This document shows positions 43,633-53,914 of a stretch of 64,000 bases of DNA, piece by piece; positions within the stretch are counted from its first letter, which is position 1; each line of letters opens with the position of its first letter. Position numbers and translations under genes: made by a program. The notes under the pieces were generated by a model. It was not told the origin of the DNA. It saw only the letters and a program-made list of their open reading frames with translations, and did not search any database. Source of the DNA: Pseudooceanicola sp. (GTDB lineage: Bacteria; Pseudomonadota; Alphaproteobacteria; Rhodobacterales; Rhodobacteraceae); assembly GCA_002709085.1 (NCBI GenBank), contig PAPR01000048.1, forward strand, positions 1 to 64,000. Direction: 5' to 3'.

Positions 43633-45503
43633 CACGAGGCCTTCTTGATCCCGACCATGCGCGCCCGCGCCCGGGGGTCGCTGTCAAAGAGTGCCGCCAG
43701 TTGTTCCGTCATCGCGCCGGCCAGTTGATCGACATCCGTGATGGTAACGGCGCGATTATAATACCGCGTCACATCATGGCCGATCCCGATAGCCAGCAAT
43801 TCCACCATCCGGCGTTTTTCGACCATGGTGATCACGTCGCGCAGATGCTTTTCGAGGTAGTTTGCCGGGTTCACCGAGAGGGTCGAATCGTCCACAGGTG
43901 CGCCGTCGGATATCACCATCAGGATCTTGCGCGCCTCGCGCCGGTTCGCCATCCGGCGGTGCGCCCATTCCAGCGCTTCGCCGTCGATGTTTTCCTTCAG
44001 CAGACCTTCCTTCATCATAAGGCCGAGGTTCTGACGCGCCCGCCGCCAGGGCGCATCGGCCGATTTGTAGATGATGTGGCGCAGGTCATTCAGCCGGCCG
44101 GGTTGCTGCGGGCGACCATCGTTCAGCCAGCGTTCGCGGCTTTGCCCGCCTTTCCACGCACGGGTGGTAAAGCCAAGGATCTCCACTTTGACCGAACACC
44201 GTTCCAGGGTGCGCGCCAGCACATCTGCGCAGATCGCCGCGATAGAGATCGGTCGACCCCGCATGGAGCCGGAGTTGTCCAGCAGCAGCGTCACGACGGT
44301 ATCGCGGAACTCCGTGTCCTTCTCGATTTTGAACGACAGGGGGGTCGTGGGGTTGGCCACGACACGGGCCAGACGTCCGGCGTCGAGGATCCCTTCCTCA
44401 AGGTCGAATTCCCAACTGCGGTTTTGCTGCGCTTGCAGGCGGCGCTGCAATTTGTTTGCCAGCCGACCGACCGCGCCTTTCAGTGGTTCAAGCTGTTGGT
44501 CGAGGTAAGCGCGAAGGCGCTCCAGCTCGACCGGATCGGCCAGTTCATCGGCGTTGACCTCCTCGTCAAAGTCGGCGGCATAAACGTTGTAGTTGGGATC
44601 GGCGTCGGAATAGGCGGGGGGCGGCGGTTCGAGGGGGGCGTCGCCTTCCGGCATCTCGGCCTCTTCGCCCATCTCGTCCTCGGCCATGTCATCCATCGAA
44701 ACCGTGGCTTCGGTCTGATCCTGCTGGTCGTCCTGGGAGTCGTCCGGCGCGGCGTCCGCTTCATCATCCTCGTCGGATTGGCCGGTGGAATCGGGCTGCT
44801 CGTCTTCGTCCTGACCCTCCTCACTGGCCTCGTCGTCGTCATCCTCACCGGCGTCGGGATCCTCACCCAGCTGATCGCCGTAGCCAAGGTCTTCGATGAT
44901 GCGGCGGGCAAAGCGGGCAAATTCCGTCTGATCCGAGAGGGTCTCGGAAAGGTCCTCCAACGTTCCGCCAGCCTGATTTTCGATAAATCCGCGCCACAGG
45001 TCCATGACGTTCTGCGCGCCTTCAGGCATGTCGCGCCCCGTCGCGAGGTGGCGGATCAGGTAACCAGCGGCGACGGGCAGGGGGGCGTCGGCGGCCTGGG
45101 TGATCCCCTCGTATCCGGCGCGCTTGGCTTCCGCGCCGATCTTGGCGTCGATGTTGCCCGCGGTGCCGGGCATGTCGCGCGCGCCCATGGCCTCGCAGCG
45201 GGCGGTTTCCATCGCTTCGTATAGGTCGCGCGCCATCTGCCCGCCGGGGGCATATTTCGCATGGGTCGATTCGTCGTGATAGCGGCGGTGCATCGCCAGG
45301 GCATCAGCCGTGCCGCGCGCCAGCATGACTTCGTCGCGGGTCAGACGGCGGCTGACCTGGGGCAACCGCATGTTGTCGCCCGAGGTGCCGGCTGGATCGA
45401 CGGTATAGCTGACGCTCAGGTCAGGATCGTCGGCCATGACCTTCGTGGCCTCGGCAAGAGCCTTCTTGAACGGATCGGCGGGATTGTCGCTGGTTTTGCT
45501 CAT
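43632..45503 (-). CDS. cobT: Aerobic cobaltochelatase subunit CobT
   Basis: CobT, with CobS, forms the AAA+ chaperone ring that drives CobN to insert cobalt into hydrogenobyrinic acid diamide. The 623-residue protein has an N-terminal helical domain, a very acidic linker at about residues 210-300 rich in Asp, Glu and Gln, and a C-terminal VWA domain with the MIDAS motif [11 protein letters not shown] 45503 is the family start; the longer frame is not. cobS is 0.9 kb upstream on the same strand, separated by an opposing FMN reductase gene. Confidence 0.94.
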   Translation of the reverse strand: MSKTSDNPADPFKKALAEATKVMADDPDLSVSYTVDPAGTSGDNMRLPQVSRRLTRDEVMLARGTADALAMHRRYHDESTHAKYAPGGQMARDLYEAMETARCEAMGARDMPGTAGNIDAKIGAEAKRAGYEGITQAADAPLPVAAGYLIRHLATGRDMPEGAQNVMDLWRGFIENQAGGTLEDLSETLSDQTEFARFARRIIEDLGYGDQLGEDPDAGEDDDDEASEEGQDEDEQPDSTGQSDEDDEADAAPDDSQDDQQDQTEATVSMDDMAEDEMGEEAEMPEGDAPLEPPPPAYSDADPNYNVYAADFDEEVNADELADPVELERLRAYLDQQLEPLKGAVGRLANKLQRRLQAQQNRSWEFDLEEGILDAGRLARVVANPTTPLSFKIEKDTEFRDTVVTLLLDNSGSMRGRPISIAAICADVLARTLERCSVKVEILGFTTRAWKGGQSRERWLNDGRPQQPGRLNDLRHIIYKSADAPWRRARQNLGLMMKEGLLKENIDGEALEWAHRRMANRREARKILMVISDGAPVDDSTLSVNPANYLEKHLRDVITMVEKRRMVELLAIGIGHDVTRYYNRAVTITDVDQLAGAMTEQLAALFDSDPRARARMVGIKKAS

Positions 45504-45663
45504 GGCAGAGATAAAGCATCCCGCGACCCGCTGGGCAATCCCCTGCGCGATCCTCACGGGCGATGCACGGGCGTCCGCGCACCCATAACGATGCGCCTCT
45601 CGACCCGAAATGCGAAACACTGGCGGCATTGCCAGCCCGTCGCACACGGCCCGACCTTCGCCA

Positions 45664-45682
45664 CCGCACATCGCATGTGCGG
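45664..45682. promoter_or_regulatory. Perfect inverted repeat between cobT and the FMN reductase
   Basis: CCGCACAT-CGC-ATGTGCGG is an 8-bp perfect inverted repeat in the 253-base divergent region. It lies about 75 bases before the reductase start and 160 before cobT, a position fit for an operator acting on either gene. Confidence 0.45.
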
Positions 45683-45756
45683 CAGATGCTCTTTTCTACC
45701 CAGCCGCTCAGGCAGATATCATGCCCACCCGTTATACACAAAAAAGGAGGACCCCC

Positions 45757-46365
45757 ATGTCCCGCAAACCCAAGATCGCCCTCATTGTCGGGTCCACTCG
45801 CGACAGCCGCTATGCTGACGCGCCCGCCCAGTGGATGCTTGAAAAGGCGCAGGCGCGCACCGATCTCGACGTTGAATTGGTCGACCTGAAGTCGTTTGAT
45901 CTACCCCTCTTCAATGAGCAGGCCTCGAACCTCTGGATGCCCTCCTCGGACCCAAAGGCCGTGGCGTGGCAGGAAAAAATTGGGGAATTCGACGGATTTA
46001 TCTTTGCCGTGGCCGAATACAATCATTCGATCACCGGCGCGCTGAAAAACGCGCTCGATCAGGCTTACAACGAATGGAACCGCAAACCGATGACCGCGAT
46101 CGCCTACGGCGGAACCGGCGGTACGCGCGCGCTGGAGCATCTGCGCAGCATCGCAATCGAACTTCAGATGGTTCCGGTTCGCAATACGGTGCATATCGGC
46201 GGCGCCGATTTCTTCACGGTGCATCCGCTCGGCTCCGGCAAGCCGATCAAGGAGATCGAGGCCAACATCCTGCCCGCTGCCGAGGGCGCGTTCGACGATC
46301 TGGTCTGGTGGGCCAAGGCGACGATGGCTGCCCGTGCCCAAGATACCGCCGGGGCTGCGGCCTGA
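45757..46365 (+). CDS. NADPH-dependent FMN reductase family protein
   Basis: A 202-residue flavodoxin-like protein with the FMN phosphate loop VGSTRDSRYAD, and the AEYNHSITGALKNALDQ segment, both typical of the NADPH_dep_FMN_red family (ChrR/YieF/azoreductase group). It likely reduces quinones or other small oxidants using NAD(P)H. AAAGGAGG precedes ATG 45757. It lies between and opposite to cobS and cobT; a role in supplying reduced flavin or cobalt(II) to corrin synthesis is possible but unproven. Confidence 0.9.
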   Translation: MSRKPKIALIVGSTRDSRYADAPAQWMLEKAQARTDLDVELVDLKSFDLPLFNEQASNLWMPSSDPKAVAWQEKIGEFDGFIFAVAEYNHSITGALKNALDQAYNEWNRKPMTAIAYGGTGGTRALEHLRSIAIELQMVPVRNTVHIGGADFFTVHPLGSGKPIKEIEANILPAAEGAFDDLVWWAKATMAARAQDTAGAAA

Positions 46366-46394
46366 TCACTTTGGTTTTTTAAATATCCGGGGGT

Positions 46395-46413
46395 CCGGGG
46401 GCGATGCCCCCGG
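46395..46413. terminator. GC-rich hairpin between FMN reductase and cobS
   Basis: CCGGGGGC-GAT-GCCCCCGG forms an 8-bp stem between two convergent genes. A T run lies before it (TTTTTT at about 46375), not after it, so its terminator role is uncertain. CCGGGGG...CCCCCGG hairpins of this kind recur in Rhodobacterales intergenic DNA (recalled). Confidence 0.45.
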
Positions 46414-46432
46414 TCCTGCCTTAGCCCGCCGC

Positions 46433-47416
46433 TCAGGCGGCCGAGGAGGCCGCGCTCTCCGGCAATTCCTCGTCAAAACACCGCTGGTAGAATTCCGCCA
46501 CGGTCTGACGCTCCAGCTCATCGCATTTGTTCAAAAAGGTCAGGCGGAAGGCATAGCCGATATTGCGGAAGATCTCGGCATTCTGCGCCCAGGTGATGAC
46601 CGTCCGCGGCGACATCACAGTCGAGAGATCGCCACTCATGAACGCCGTCCGCGTCAGATCGGCCAGGCGGACCATCTGGTTGATCTGCTTGCGACCTTTC
46701 TCGTTGTTATAATGCGGCGCCTTGGCCAGGACGATGGCGGCCTCGGCGTCATGGCTGAGGTAATTCAGCGTCGCGACCAGGGACCAGCGGTCCATCTGGG
46801 CTTGGTTGATCTGCTGCGTACCGTGATAGAGCCCGGTCGTATCGCCCAGTCCGACGGTGTTCGAGGTCGCGAACAGGCGGAAGTACTTGTTCGGGGTGAT
46901 GACCTCGTTCTGATCCAGCAGGGTCAGCTTGCCGTCATGCTCCAGCACGCGCTGGATGACGAACATCACGTCCGCACGGCCTGCGTCATATTCATCAAAG
47001 ACGATTGCGGTCGGATTACGCAGCGCCCAGGGTAGGATCCCTTCGTGGAATTCCGTGACCTGCTTACCGTCCTTCAGCTTGATCGCGTCCTTGCCAATCA
47101 GATCGATGCGGGAAATGTGACTGTCGAGGTTCACCCGCACACAGGGCCAGTTCAGCCGCGCGGCGACCTGTTCAATGTGGGTCGACTTCCCCGTCCCGTG
47201 ATAGCCCTGGATCATGACGCGCCGGTTGTGACTAAAGCCGGCGAGGATCGCGAGTGTCGTATCCGGGTCGAATTTGTAGGTCTGATCGACAACAGGCACC
47301 CGCTCGGTCACGGAGTCAAAGCCCTTGACGATCATGTCTGTGTCGATGCCGAAGACTTCGCGCACCGAAATTTCCTCGGTCGGTTTTGCGTTGATATCGG
47401 TCATTCCCTCGGCCAT
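46433..47416 (-). CDS. cobS: Aerobic cobaltochelatase subunit CobS
   Basis: CobS is the AAA+ ATPase of the aerobic cobaltochelatase. The 327-residue protein shows [20 protein letters not shown], Walker [11 protein letters not shown], Walker [12 protein letters not shown] and sensor-1 LFATSNTVG. Length and order are standard. ATG 47416 lies after AAAGGA with an 11-base gap; a longer frame exists but does not fit the family. It is divergent from an ECF sigma gene. Confidence 0.95.
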   Translation of the reverse strand: MAEGMTDINAKPTEEISVREVFGIDTDMIVKGFDSVTERVPVVDQTYKFDPDTTLAILAGFSHNRRVMIQGYHGTGKSTHIEQVAARLNWPCVRVNLDSHISRIDLIGKDAIKLKDGKQVTEFHEGILPWALRNPTAIVFDEYDAGRADVMFVIQRVLEHDGKLTLLDQNEVITPNKYFRLFATSNTVGLGDTTGLYHGTQQINQAQMDRWSLVATLNYLSHDAEAAIVLAKAPHYNNEKGRKQINQMVRLADLTRTAFMSGDLSTVMSPRTVITWAQNAEIFRNIGYAFRLTFLNKCDELERQTVAEFYQRCFDEELPESAASSAA

Positions 47417-47550
47417 GGTCGCTTTGTCCTTTCCTGACACGGGCTTGTTCGTGGCCCAACCCGCAACATATCGAAGCCTAATGTGAGGGAAAGGGCAAAA
47501 TTGGGTTGCCCTGCGTCCAATTCGGACCGCGTACCCCGCCAAGGAGCATG

Positions 47551-48093
47551 ATGAGCACACGCGAGGACATAGAGCGACTGATTGACGCGACCGCCAGCGG
47601 AGACCGCGCAGCTTTTGCTCAATTATACCAATTTACGTCGGCGAAACTCTTCGGGACTGTCCTGCGTATATTGAAAACAGAGGCAGAAACAGAAGAAGCC
47701 GTACAGGAGATTTACATTAAAGTCTGGCGCAATGCCGACCGGTACCGGGCTGGTGGATACAGCCCGATGACCTGGTTGATCACGATCGCACGCAATCATG
47801 CGATCGACAGGTTGCGCGCGCGCCGTGCCGGATCGGGAGGGATGGACGAGGCTGATACACTACCCGATACCACGCCGGGACCCGAGGCGCTGGCAATCGC
47901 GACATCGGACCGGGGCCGGATTGTCGCTTGCTTCGCGCGCCTGCCGATGGACCGTGCAGAAGCCGTCCGCCGTGCCTATCTCGAAGGCGAAACCTATGCT
48001 GAACTGGCGGCCCGCTTTGAGGTCCCGTTGAACACAATGCGAACCTGGCTGCGCCGCAGTCTACAAAAACTAAAGGAATGTCTGTCGGAATGA
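47551..48093 (+). CDS. ECF sigma factor, SigK-like
   Basis: A 180-residue group IV sigma factor with region 2 ([65 protein letters not shown]) and region 4 ([45 protein letters not shown]). It lacks the RpoE/ChrR features and, paired with an RskA-like anti-sigma, resembles the SigK group. AAGGAG is four bases before ATG 47551; ATG 47548 is too close. The stop overlaps the anti-sigma start. I could not identify its own promoter. Confidence 0.88.
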   Translation: MSTREDIERLIDATASGDRAAFAQLYQFTSAKLFGTVLRILKTEAETEEAVQEIYIKVWRNADRYRAGGYSPMTWLITIARNHAIDRLRARRAGSGGMDEADTLPDTTPGPEALAIATSDRGRIVACFARLPMDRAEAVRRAYLEGETYAELAARFEVPLNTMRTWLRRSLQKLKECLSE

Positions 48094-48785
48094 GTGATGC
48101 GCACGACATAGGGGATGGTGACGATCGCGTACTCGCGGCGGAATACGTCCTTGGGTTGATGCCCGCTGCTGACCGACGCGCCTTTGAAGATCGGTTGGGC
48201 GGGGATGCGGCCCTGCGCGCCGACGTTGCGGCCTGGGCTGAGGATTTTGTGTCCCTGACCGATGCGTTTCCCGAAGTCACGCCTCCCGCTGTGATCTGGC
48301 CCCGGATTGAGGCTGCGCTGGACACGCCGGTTCTGACCGCTCCGCGGCGGCGTCGCGGGATCGGAATTTTTGGCTATGCTTTGGGCGGCCTTGTGGCTGC
48401 GGGACTGGCCTGGGTCGTCATGACATCCGGCCTGATGACGCCTGCCGCGCCGGAATATCAGGCGCGGATCGCGGCCGAGGACAACGGCCTCGTGTTTGCA
48501 GCCGCCTATGACGTCGATACCGGCACTCTCGAATTGCAGCACCAGTCCGGCACGCATGCGCCGGGGCGATCGTTCGAATTCTGGCTGATCGCGGGCGATG
48601 CGGCCCCGGTCTCGGTCATGGTCTGGCCTGCGGGGGGGACGACCGAAGCAGTGATGCTGCCCGCCGATCTCGCGGCCCAACTGCCAAACGCCGTGCTGGC
48701 GATTTCGGATGAGCCGGAGGGCGGATCGCCAACGGGTCAGCCCACGGGTGAAGTTCTTGCCGTTGGTTCTGTTCAGTCGATCTGA
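48090..48785 (+). CDS. RskA-like membrane anti-sigma factor
   Basis: The 231-residue protein has a cytoplasmic anti-sigma domain (VLAAEYVLGLMPAADRRAFEDRLGGDAALRADVAAWAEDF), without zinc ligands, one transmembrane helix at about residues 92-112 and a C-terminal periplasmic RskA domain (HQSGTHAPGRSFEFWLIAGDAAPVSVMVWP, LAISDEPEGGSPTGQPTGEVLAVG). It should bind the upstream ECF factor and release it on an envelope signal. ATG 48090 overlaps the sigma stop as ATGA; ATG 48078 is possible. Confidence 0.87.
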   Translation: MSDAHDIGDGDDRVLAAEYVLGLMPAADRRAFEDRLGGDAALRADVAAWAEDFVSLTDAFPEVTPPAVIWPRIEAALDTPVLTAPRRRRGIGIFGYALGGLVAAGLAWVVMTSGLMTPAAPEYQARIAAEDNGLVFAAAYDVDTGTLELQHQSGTHAPGRSFEFWLIAGDAAPVSVMVWPAGGTTEAVMLPADLAAQLPNAVLAISDEPEGGSPTGQPTGEVLAVGSVQSI

Positions 48786-48951
48786 GGTATTTCGACCGAT
48801 ACTGGGGCTAAGCCCTCTGGTATAGCGGCAGGGAGCGGAGCTTGGAGGCTGAGTGGCCGAGCGAAGTGCCTGCGGCCATTATGCGGTGGGTCTACTCGCG
48901 CTTTCCGCCACGACCGATCGCGCTTCCTCGCAACCTTTCAGGCATCGCAAA

Positions 48952-49524
48952 TCAGGACAGCATGCCGTCGGCAGGACAGGCATTCATCAGGGCCCTCGCG
49001 GCTGGACCATCAAAGACTGTGAAATCCTGACGCACGATCAACTCGTCGCCGAGAAAGACCTCCATCGTCCAGGGGCCGGGCACAAGTTCGTAGTCGTATT
49101 CGAAATAGAAATATCGCGCGCTGACGGTGCCCCCGGTCACCAGCGATGGCCAGCTTTCGGATTCCAGATACCCTGGCCCGAAGGACGGATGGTGCGTCAC
49201 CATCGTCACCATCTGTTCACCGATCGCGGGGTCCGTAACAAACTGTATGCCAAAAGCGACGCCGGGCAGGCCGGGAATTTGATCGCCCTGCACGTCGAAT
49301 TCCAGTGTTCCGCCGCCGCGTCGCACTCTGCCGGCATTGGTGTCGGGGGCTTCGGACTCGCGGCCTTGCGGGATGAAATCGCAGATATAGCCGTACTCAA
49401 AGGATTCCACAGGGTGTTCGGTCTGCGTCGCTGCCCGGCTTTGCGTTGCCATCGAGGACAGGCCAAGGCAAAGCGCCCCGCCAAACAGGGCGAGGCGCAG
49501 TGTAGGATGGATCGATTCAGGCAC
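48952..49524 (-). CDS. Secreted DUF3859-like protein
   Basis: A 190-residue protein with a signal peptide ending near QSRAA. The beta-rich mature part (VESFEYGYICDFIPQGRESEAP, GTLEFDVQGDQIPGLPGVAFGIQF, WTMEVFLGDELIVRQDFTVF) fits DUF3859, a family of unknown role common in Rhodobacteraceae; two cysteines remain after processing. The start is GTG 49524, only two bases after the pckA stop, so it is probably translated with pckA; an ATG at 49452 would lose the signal peptide. Confidence 0.7.
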   Translation of the reverse strand: MPESIHPTLRLALFGGALCLGLSSMATQSRAATQTEHPVESFEYGYICDFIPQGRESEAPDTNAGRVRRGGGTLEFDVQGDQIPGLPGVAFGIQFVTDPAIGEQMVTMVTHHPSFGPGYLESESWPSLVTGGTVSARYFYFEYDYELVPGPWTMEVFLGDELIVRQDFTVFDGPAARALMNACPADGMLS

Positions 49525-49526
49525 GA

Positions 49527-51125
49527 TCAGCCGATTGCGGCGGCTTTGACGTCTTCGTCGATATAGGGCAGGTACTGCTCGAAATTGTCAGAGAACATGC
49601 GCACCAGCTTCTGCGCCTGCGCGTCATAGGCGGCCTTGTCGGACCAGGTCGCGCGCGGATCGAGCAAGGTCGCATCGACGCCGGGTACCGTCACCGGCAC
49701 TTCAAAGCCAAAGTTCGGGTCCTTGCGGAAGGTCGATTCATTCAGCGATCCGTCGAGCGCCGCGGTCAGCAGCGCGCGCGTCGCCTTGATCGGCATCCGC
49801 GTGCCGGTGCCATAGGAGCCGCCGGTCCAGCCGGTATTGACCAGCCAGCAGGTCGCGCCATGCTTGGCGATCTTTTCACGCAGCAGGTTGCCGTAGGCCT
49901 CGGGTCGGCGTGGCATGAAGGGCGCGCCGAAACAGGTCGAGAAGGTCGGCTCGGGTTCGACCACGCCACGTTCGGTGCCGGGCGTCTTGGAGGTGAAGCC
50001 CGACAGGAAATGATACATCGCCTGCGCCGGGGTCAACCGCGAGATCGGCGGCAGCACACCGTAGGCATCACAGGTCAGCAGGATGATATTCTTTGGGTGT
50101 CCGCCAAGCGCGGTGTCCGACGCGTTGGAGATATAGTCCAGCGGGTAGGCGCAGCGCATGTTCTCGGTGAGGGAGCTGTCCTCGAAATCCAGCTCGAAGG
50201 TTTCCTCGTCGTAGACCATGTTCTCGATCACGGTGCCGAACATTGAACAGGTCGCGTAGATTTCGGGTTCCGCCTCGGCGCTGAGGTTGATCGTCTTGGC
50301 GTAGCAGCCACCCTCGAAGTTGAACGTGCCGCGATCCGACCAACCGTGCTCGTCGTCGCCGATCAACGTTCGGTTCGGGTCGGCCGAAAGCGTGGTCTTG
50401 CCAGTGCCAGAGAGGCCAAAGAAGATTGCCGCGTCGACCGGATTGTCCTTGGCGTGGTTGGCCGAGCAATGCATCGGCATGACGCCCTTTTCCGGGAGCA
50501 GGTAGTTGAGCAGGGTAAAGACTGATTTCTTGTTCTCGCCAGCATATTCCGTGCCGCCAATCAGAATGATCTTTTTCTCGAAGTTCATCGCGATCACGGT
50601 CTCGGTGCGGCAGTCATGACGGGCAGGATCCGCCTTGAACGTCGGGCAGTTGATGACCGTGAAATCGGCGATGAAACCATCCAGCGCTTCCTGCTCGGGG
50701 CGCCGCAGAAGATGGCGGATGAACAGGTTGTGCCAGGCCAGTTCCGACACCATACGCACGTTGATCGCATAGGTCGGATCGGCGCCGCCGACGAGGTCCT
50801 GAACGTAGTAGGATTTGCCCTTCATATGGGCAGTCATGTCGGCGTAGAGCGCGTCGAACCCTTCGGGCGACATGGAGGCGTTGTTCTCCCACCAGATCGT
50901 ATCGACCACATCGTCCGTCTTGACCACGTGCTTGTCCTTGGGAGAGCGGCCGGTAAACTTGCCCGTTGTCACGAGAAAGGCGCCACCTTTGCCGAGGCGA
51001 CCCTCGCCGTTCTTCACGGCGGCCTCGACCAGCGCGGGCTCCATCAGGTTGTAATAGACATCTCCCAGCCCTTCGATCCCTTGATCTTCGAGGCGGAATT
51101 GGGGGTTCACCCGTCCAAATGTCAT
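49527..51125 (-). CDS. pckA: Phosphoenolpyruvate carboxykinase (ATP)
   Basis: PckA converts oxaloacetate and ATP to PEP and CO2, the entry to gluconeogenesis. The 532-residue protein shows the oxaloacetate-binding GRSPKDKH, the metal/ATP sites [18 protein letters not shown] with GDDEHGW, and the INTGWTGG-like segment [13 protein letters not shown]. Length is normal. GGAG lies before ATG 51125. It is divergent from chvI; in Sinorhizobium and Agrobacterium pckA is a known neighbour and target of ChvI, so the shared upstream region may be controlled by ChvI. Confidence 0.97.
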   Translation of the reverse strand: MTFGRVNPQFRLEDQGIEGLGDVYYNLMEPALVEAAVKNGEGRLGKGGAFLVTTGKFTGRSPKDKHVVKTDDVVDTIWWENNASMSPEGFDALYADMTAHMKGKSYYVQDLVGGADPTYAINVRMVSELAWHNLFIRHLLRRPEQEALDGFIADFTVINCPTFKADPARHDCRTETVIAMNFEKKIILIGGTEYAGENKKSVFTLLNYLLPEKGVMPMHCSANHAKDNPVDAAIFFGLSGTGKTTLSADPNRTLIGDDEHGWSDRGTFNFEGGCYAKTINLSAEAEPEIYATCSMFGTVIENMVYDEETFELDFEDSSLTENMRCAYPLDYISNASDTALGGHPKNIILLTCDAYGVLPPISRLTPAQAMYHFLSGFTSKTPGTERGVVEPEPTFSTCFGAPFMPRRPEAYGNLLREKIAKHGATCWLVNTGWTGGSYGTGTRMPIKATRALLTAALDGSLNESTFRKDPNFGFEVPVTVPGVDATLLDPRATWSDKAAYDAQAQKLVRMFSDNFEQYLPYIDEDVKAAAIG

Positions 51126-51478
51126 TTGCCAAGCTCCTGTCGCTACGCTGATGCGGTGGGTCCTCTCTGGTCCGGTCTCAATGAATTTGGACCGGCCAGG
51201 CCGCCGATAGCTGGCCTCTTAACATGCCGCTCGCAAAGATGAACAGGTCGCTTTGTTGCAGTTAGCGCCATCAATCGGCGTTTAACGCAACCAGCAGTGT
51301 GTCAACGTCCGTGTTCTGCAAGACGCCACCAGAAATTTAGACAATTCTAAGACATTTTCGCCACAATCTTGCCCTGAGGGCAGGGGCGATTCGCGTTTAG
51401 GGATTGAATGTAAAGGTTGAAATGGCGAATAGTTAGAAAAAACAGGCAATAACGCCGAGCAGCATAAGGAAATCAGCG
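51126..51478. other. Divergent control region of pckA and chvIG
   Basis: The 353-base region carries the promoters for both directions. It has an AT-rich part near chvI with an AAGGAA ribosome site, a small palindrome GCCCTGAGGGC (51371-51381), and a TTTAACGCAACC stretch near 51280. I cannot assign a ChvI box with confidence. Confidence 0.45.
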
Positions 51479-52180
51479 ATGTCTAAGATCGCCCTCGTCG
51501 ACGACGACAGGAATATCCTGACGTCCGTCGCAATCACGCTCGAAGCCGAAGGCTTCGAGGTGGAAACCTACAACGATGGTCAGGCGGCACTGGACGCCTT
51601 TAACAAGAAACTGCCGGATATGGCCGTGCTCGACATAAAGATGCCGCGCATGGACGGGATGGATCTGCTTCAGCGGCTTCGTCAGAAAACCTCCATGCCA
51701 GTGATTTTCCTGACCTCCAAGGATGATGAGATCGACGAAGTTCTCGGCCTTCGAATGGGTGCCGACGACTATGTGAAGAAGCCGTTCAGCCAACGTTTGC
51801 TGGTCGAACGTATCCGTGCCCTGTTGCGTCGTCAGGATGCCATCGGCGGCGAAGTCATCCCCGAAACCGAAGAAACCAAGGTCATGGAGCGTGGGGAACT
51901 GCGGATGGACCCGCTGCGTCACGCGGTGGCGTGGAAGGGGATGGATGTGTCCCTGACCGTGACCGAGTTCCTGTTGTTGCAGGCCTTGGCGCAGCGTCCG
52001 GGCTTTGTGAAGTCGCGCGATCAACTGATGGACGTCGCCTATGACGATCAGGTCTATGTCGATGACCGTACGATCGACAGCCACATCAAGCGGTTGCGTA
52101 AGAAGATGCGCAGCGTCGATCCGGATTTCTCCGCGATTGAGACGCTGTATGGTATCGGGTACAGATACAACGAAGAGTGA
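51479..52180 (+). CDS. chvI: Response regulator ChvI
   Basis: An OmpR/PhoB-type regulator of 233 residues. The receiver domain has the acidic pocket VDDD at 7-10, phosphoacceptor Asp52 in [11 protein letters not shown], and lysine in DDYVKKPFS. The C-terminal winged helix is [29 protein letters not shown]...[17 protein letters not shown]. Sequence and position next to pckA, chvG and hprK mark it as ChvI, which controls envelope, acid and central carbon genes. chvG starts at its stop codon. Confidence 0.95.
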   Translation: MSKIALVDDDRNILTSVAITLEAEGFEVETYNDGQAALDAFNKKLPDMAVLDIKMPRMDGMDLLQRLRQKTSMPVIFLTSKDDEIDEVLGLRMGADDYVKKPFSQRLLVERIRALLRRQDAIGGEVIPETEETKVMERGELRMDPLRHAVAWKGMDVSLTVTEFLLLQALAQRPGFVKSRDQLMDVAYDDQVYVDDRTIDSHIKRLRKKMRSVDPDFSAIETLYGIGYRYNEE

Positions 52181-53901
52181 TGGCACTCGCTGAAAGGATC
52201 AGTTTGCGCAACGAGACGCCAGACACCAGCGGCGATGTGGTGCTTGGCGACGACTTTGTCGCGCCGAACGCCACAGTAGACGAAGAGCTGCGGGCGCGCC
52301 GGGAACGGCGCGGCCTGTTCTCGCTCAAGGCGTCGCCACTGACCCGCAAGATCATTATCTTCAACCTCATCGCGCTGAACGTGCTGGTCGCCGGGATCCT
52401 CTATCTGTCGGCCTCGCGCGACAGTCTCGTGACGCAACGCGCCGCCAGTTTGGTGAGCGAGGCGGAGCTGATCGCCGACGTATTCGAAGCCCAGTTGCCT
52501 GATGGTGTGACCGTCGATTTCTCTGCCGGTGAAGGGGTGAATGTCGCGCAAACGTTGGCCGGGCTGGATCTGCGCCGGGGGATCGACCTCTATATCTTTG
52601 ACACCGGCGGCGATCTGGTTGGCCGAATGTCGGGCAATACCGACAACGCCTTGGTCAAGGCCGGCGACCCGGCCGAAGACAAGACGATCATCATCAATTT
52701 CCTGACCATGTTGTGGGACGGGATGACGTCAATCTTTTCCTCCGGCAAACGTGACCTGCCGCAGGTCCCAGTAGAGGATCAGGCGCGTGCCCTCGTCGCC
52801 GGTTCTCTCAACGGACAGACGCAGATCAGCATCGGGCGTGGCGATGCGGGCAGTTTCCTCGCCGTGGCCTCGCCTGTGATATACCAGGGTGTAACGGTCG
52901 GGACCGTTGCGCTGGCCTCTTCCGCCGGGCAGATTGACGCTGTGGTGCGCAACGAACGCGAGCGTGTGCTGGAGATGTTCGTGATCGCCACGCTGGTTTC
53001 GATCGGGCTGAGCCTCGTTCTCGCCTCGACGATCGCCAATCCGCTGGCCGATCTGGCCGCCGCTGCGGAGGTTGGTCGCGACAAGGATAGCAAGTCACGC
53101 TCGCCGGCGCGTGTCCGCATCCCCGACCTAACCGCCCGTCCTGACGAGATCGGGCGGCTTTCGGGCGCGTTGCGTGGCATGGTCGCGGCACTTTACGAGC
53201 GGATCGACGCAAATGAACAATTTGCCGCCGACGTGGCGCATGAGTTGAAGAACCCCCTCGCCTCGCTCCGCTCCGCCGTGGTGACGCTGCGCATGGCCAA
53301 GCGTGAGGATCAGCGGATCCAACTGCTGGATGTGATCGACCACGACGTGCGCCGGTTGGACCGGTTGGTGACGGATATTTCCAACGCCTCGCGGCTCGAC
53401 AGCGAACTCGTGAAGGAAGAGCAGGAGCCCTTCGATCTGGTCAAAATGCTGAGAAACCTCAGTGAGTTTCTGGGTGAGCAAGCCTCTGATAAGGGCGTCG
53501 ATTTCATTTCTGACCTGCCCGCGGACTCGATTGTGTTGCGCGGGCTGGAAGCTCGGCTGGCGCAGGTCTTTGTGAACCTGATCACCAATGCGACCAGTTT
53601 CTGCGAGGATGGCGACGCGATCCGTGTCTGGGCCCGGCGCCGCGAAAACAGGGTGCTGGTCGTGGTCGAGGACACCGGTCCGGGCATCCCGGACCAGTCG
53701 CTACAGAAGATTTTCAAGCGGTTCTATTCGCATCGCCCGGCAACTGATTTCGGCAATAACTCCGGTCTCGGGCTCGCGATATCCAAACAAATCGTCGAAG
53801 CGCACGGCGGCGTCATCTGGGCTGAGAATATCCGCCCGACGGACGCCGACATCACCTCGGACCCGCTGGGCGCGCGGTTCGTCGTGGGTCTGCCGATCTA
53901 G
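52180..53901 (+). CDS. chvG: Sensor histidine kinase ChvG
   Basis: A 573-residue membrane kinase. Helix 1 is at about 58-80 and helix 2 at about 265-285, enclosing a periplasmic sensor domain of about 180 residues. HAMP follows, then the H box FAADVAHELKNPLASLRS, N box NLITNAT, G1 DTGPGIP and G2 NNSGLGLAISKQI. The first 55 residues form an unusually long cytoplasmic tail, common in rhodobacterial ChvG. ATG 52180 shares one base with the chvI stop; GTG one codon earlier is possible. In other alphaproteobacteria the periplasmic inhibitor ExoR controls ChvG. Confidence 0.94.
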   Translation: MALAERISLRNETPDTSGDVVLGDDFVAPNATVDEELRARRERRGLFSLKASPLTRKIIIFNLIALNVLVAGILYLSASRDSLVTQRAASLVSEAELIADVFEAQLPDGVTVDFSAGEGVNVAQTLAGLDLRRGIDLYIFDTGGDLVGRMSGNTDNALVKAGDPAEDKTIIINFLTMLWDGMTSIFSSGKRDLPQVPVEDQARALVAGSLNGQTQISIGRGDAGSFLAVASPVIYQGVTVGTVALASSAGQIDAVVRNERERVLEMFVIATLVSIGLSLVLASTIANPLADLAAAAEVGRDKDSKSRSPARVRIPDLTARPDEIGRLSGALRGMVAALYERIDANEQFAADVAHELKNPLASLRSAVVTLRMAKREDQRIQLLDVIDHDVRRLDRLVTDISNASRLDSELVKEEQEPFDLVKMLRNLSEFLGEQASDKGVDFISDLPADSIVLRGLEARLAQVFVNLITNATSFCEDGDAIRVWARRRENRVLVVVEDTGPGIPDQSLQKIFKRFYSHRPATDFGNNSGLGLAISKQIVEAHGGVIWAENIRPTDADITSDPLGARFVVGLPI

Positions 53902-53914
53902 GGGCGGGGTCGGG

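Noticed and set aside
43587-45224. A 545-codon open frame antisense to cobT
   Set aside because: It mirrors the acidic, low-complexity part of CobT, has no start signals and reads as valine/isoleucine/glycine runs; it is a shadow of a clear gene.
48838-48900. tRNA-like stretch beginning GGAGGCTGAGTGGCCGAG
   Set aside because: It recalls the 5' half of a Ser/Leu tRNA, but I could not build the anticodon stem, T-loop GTTCGAATC or matching acceptor stem.
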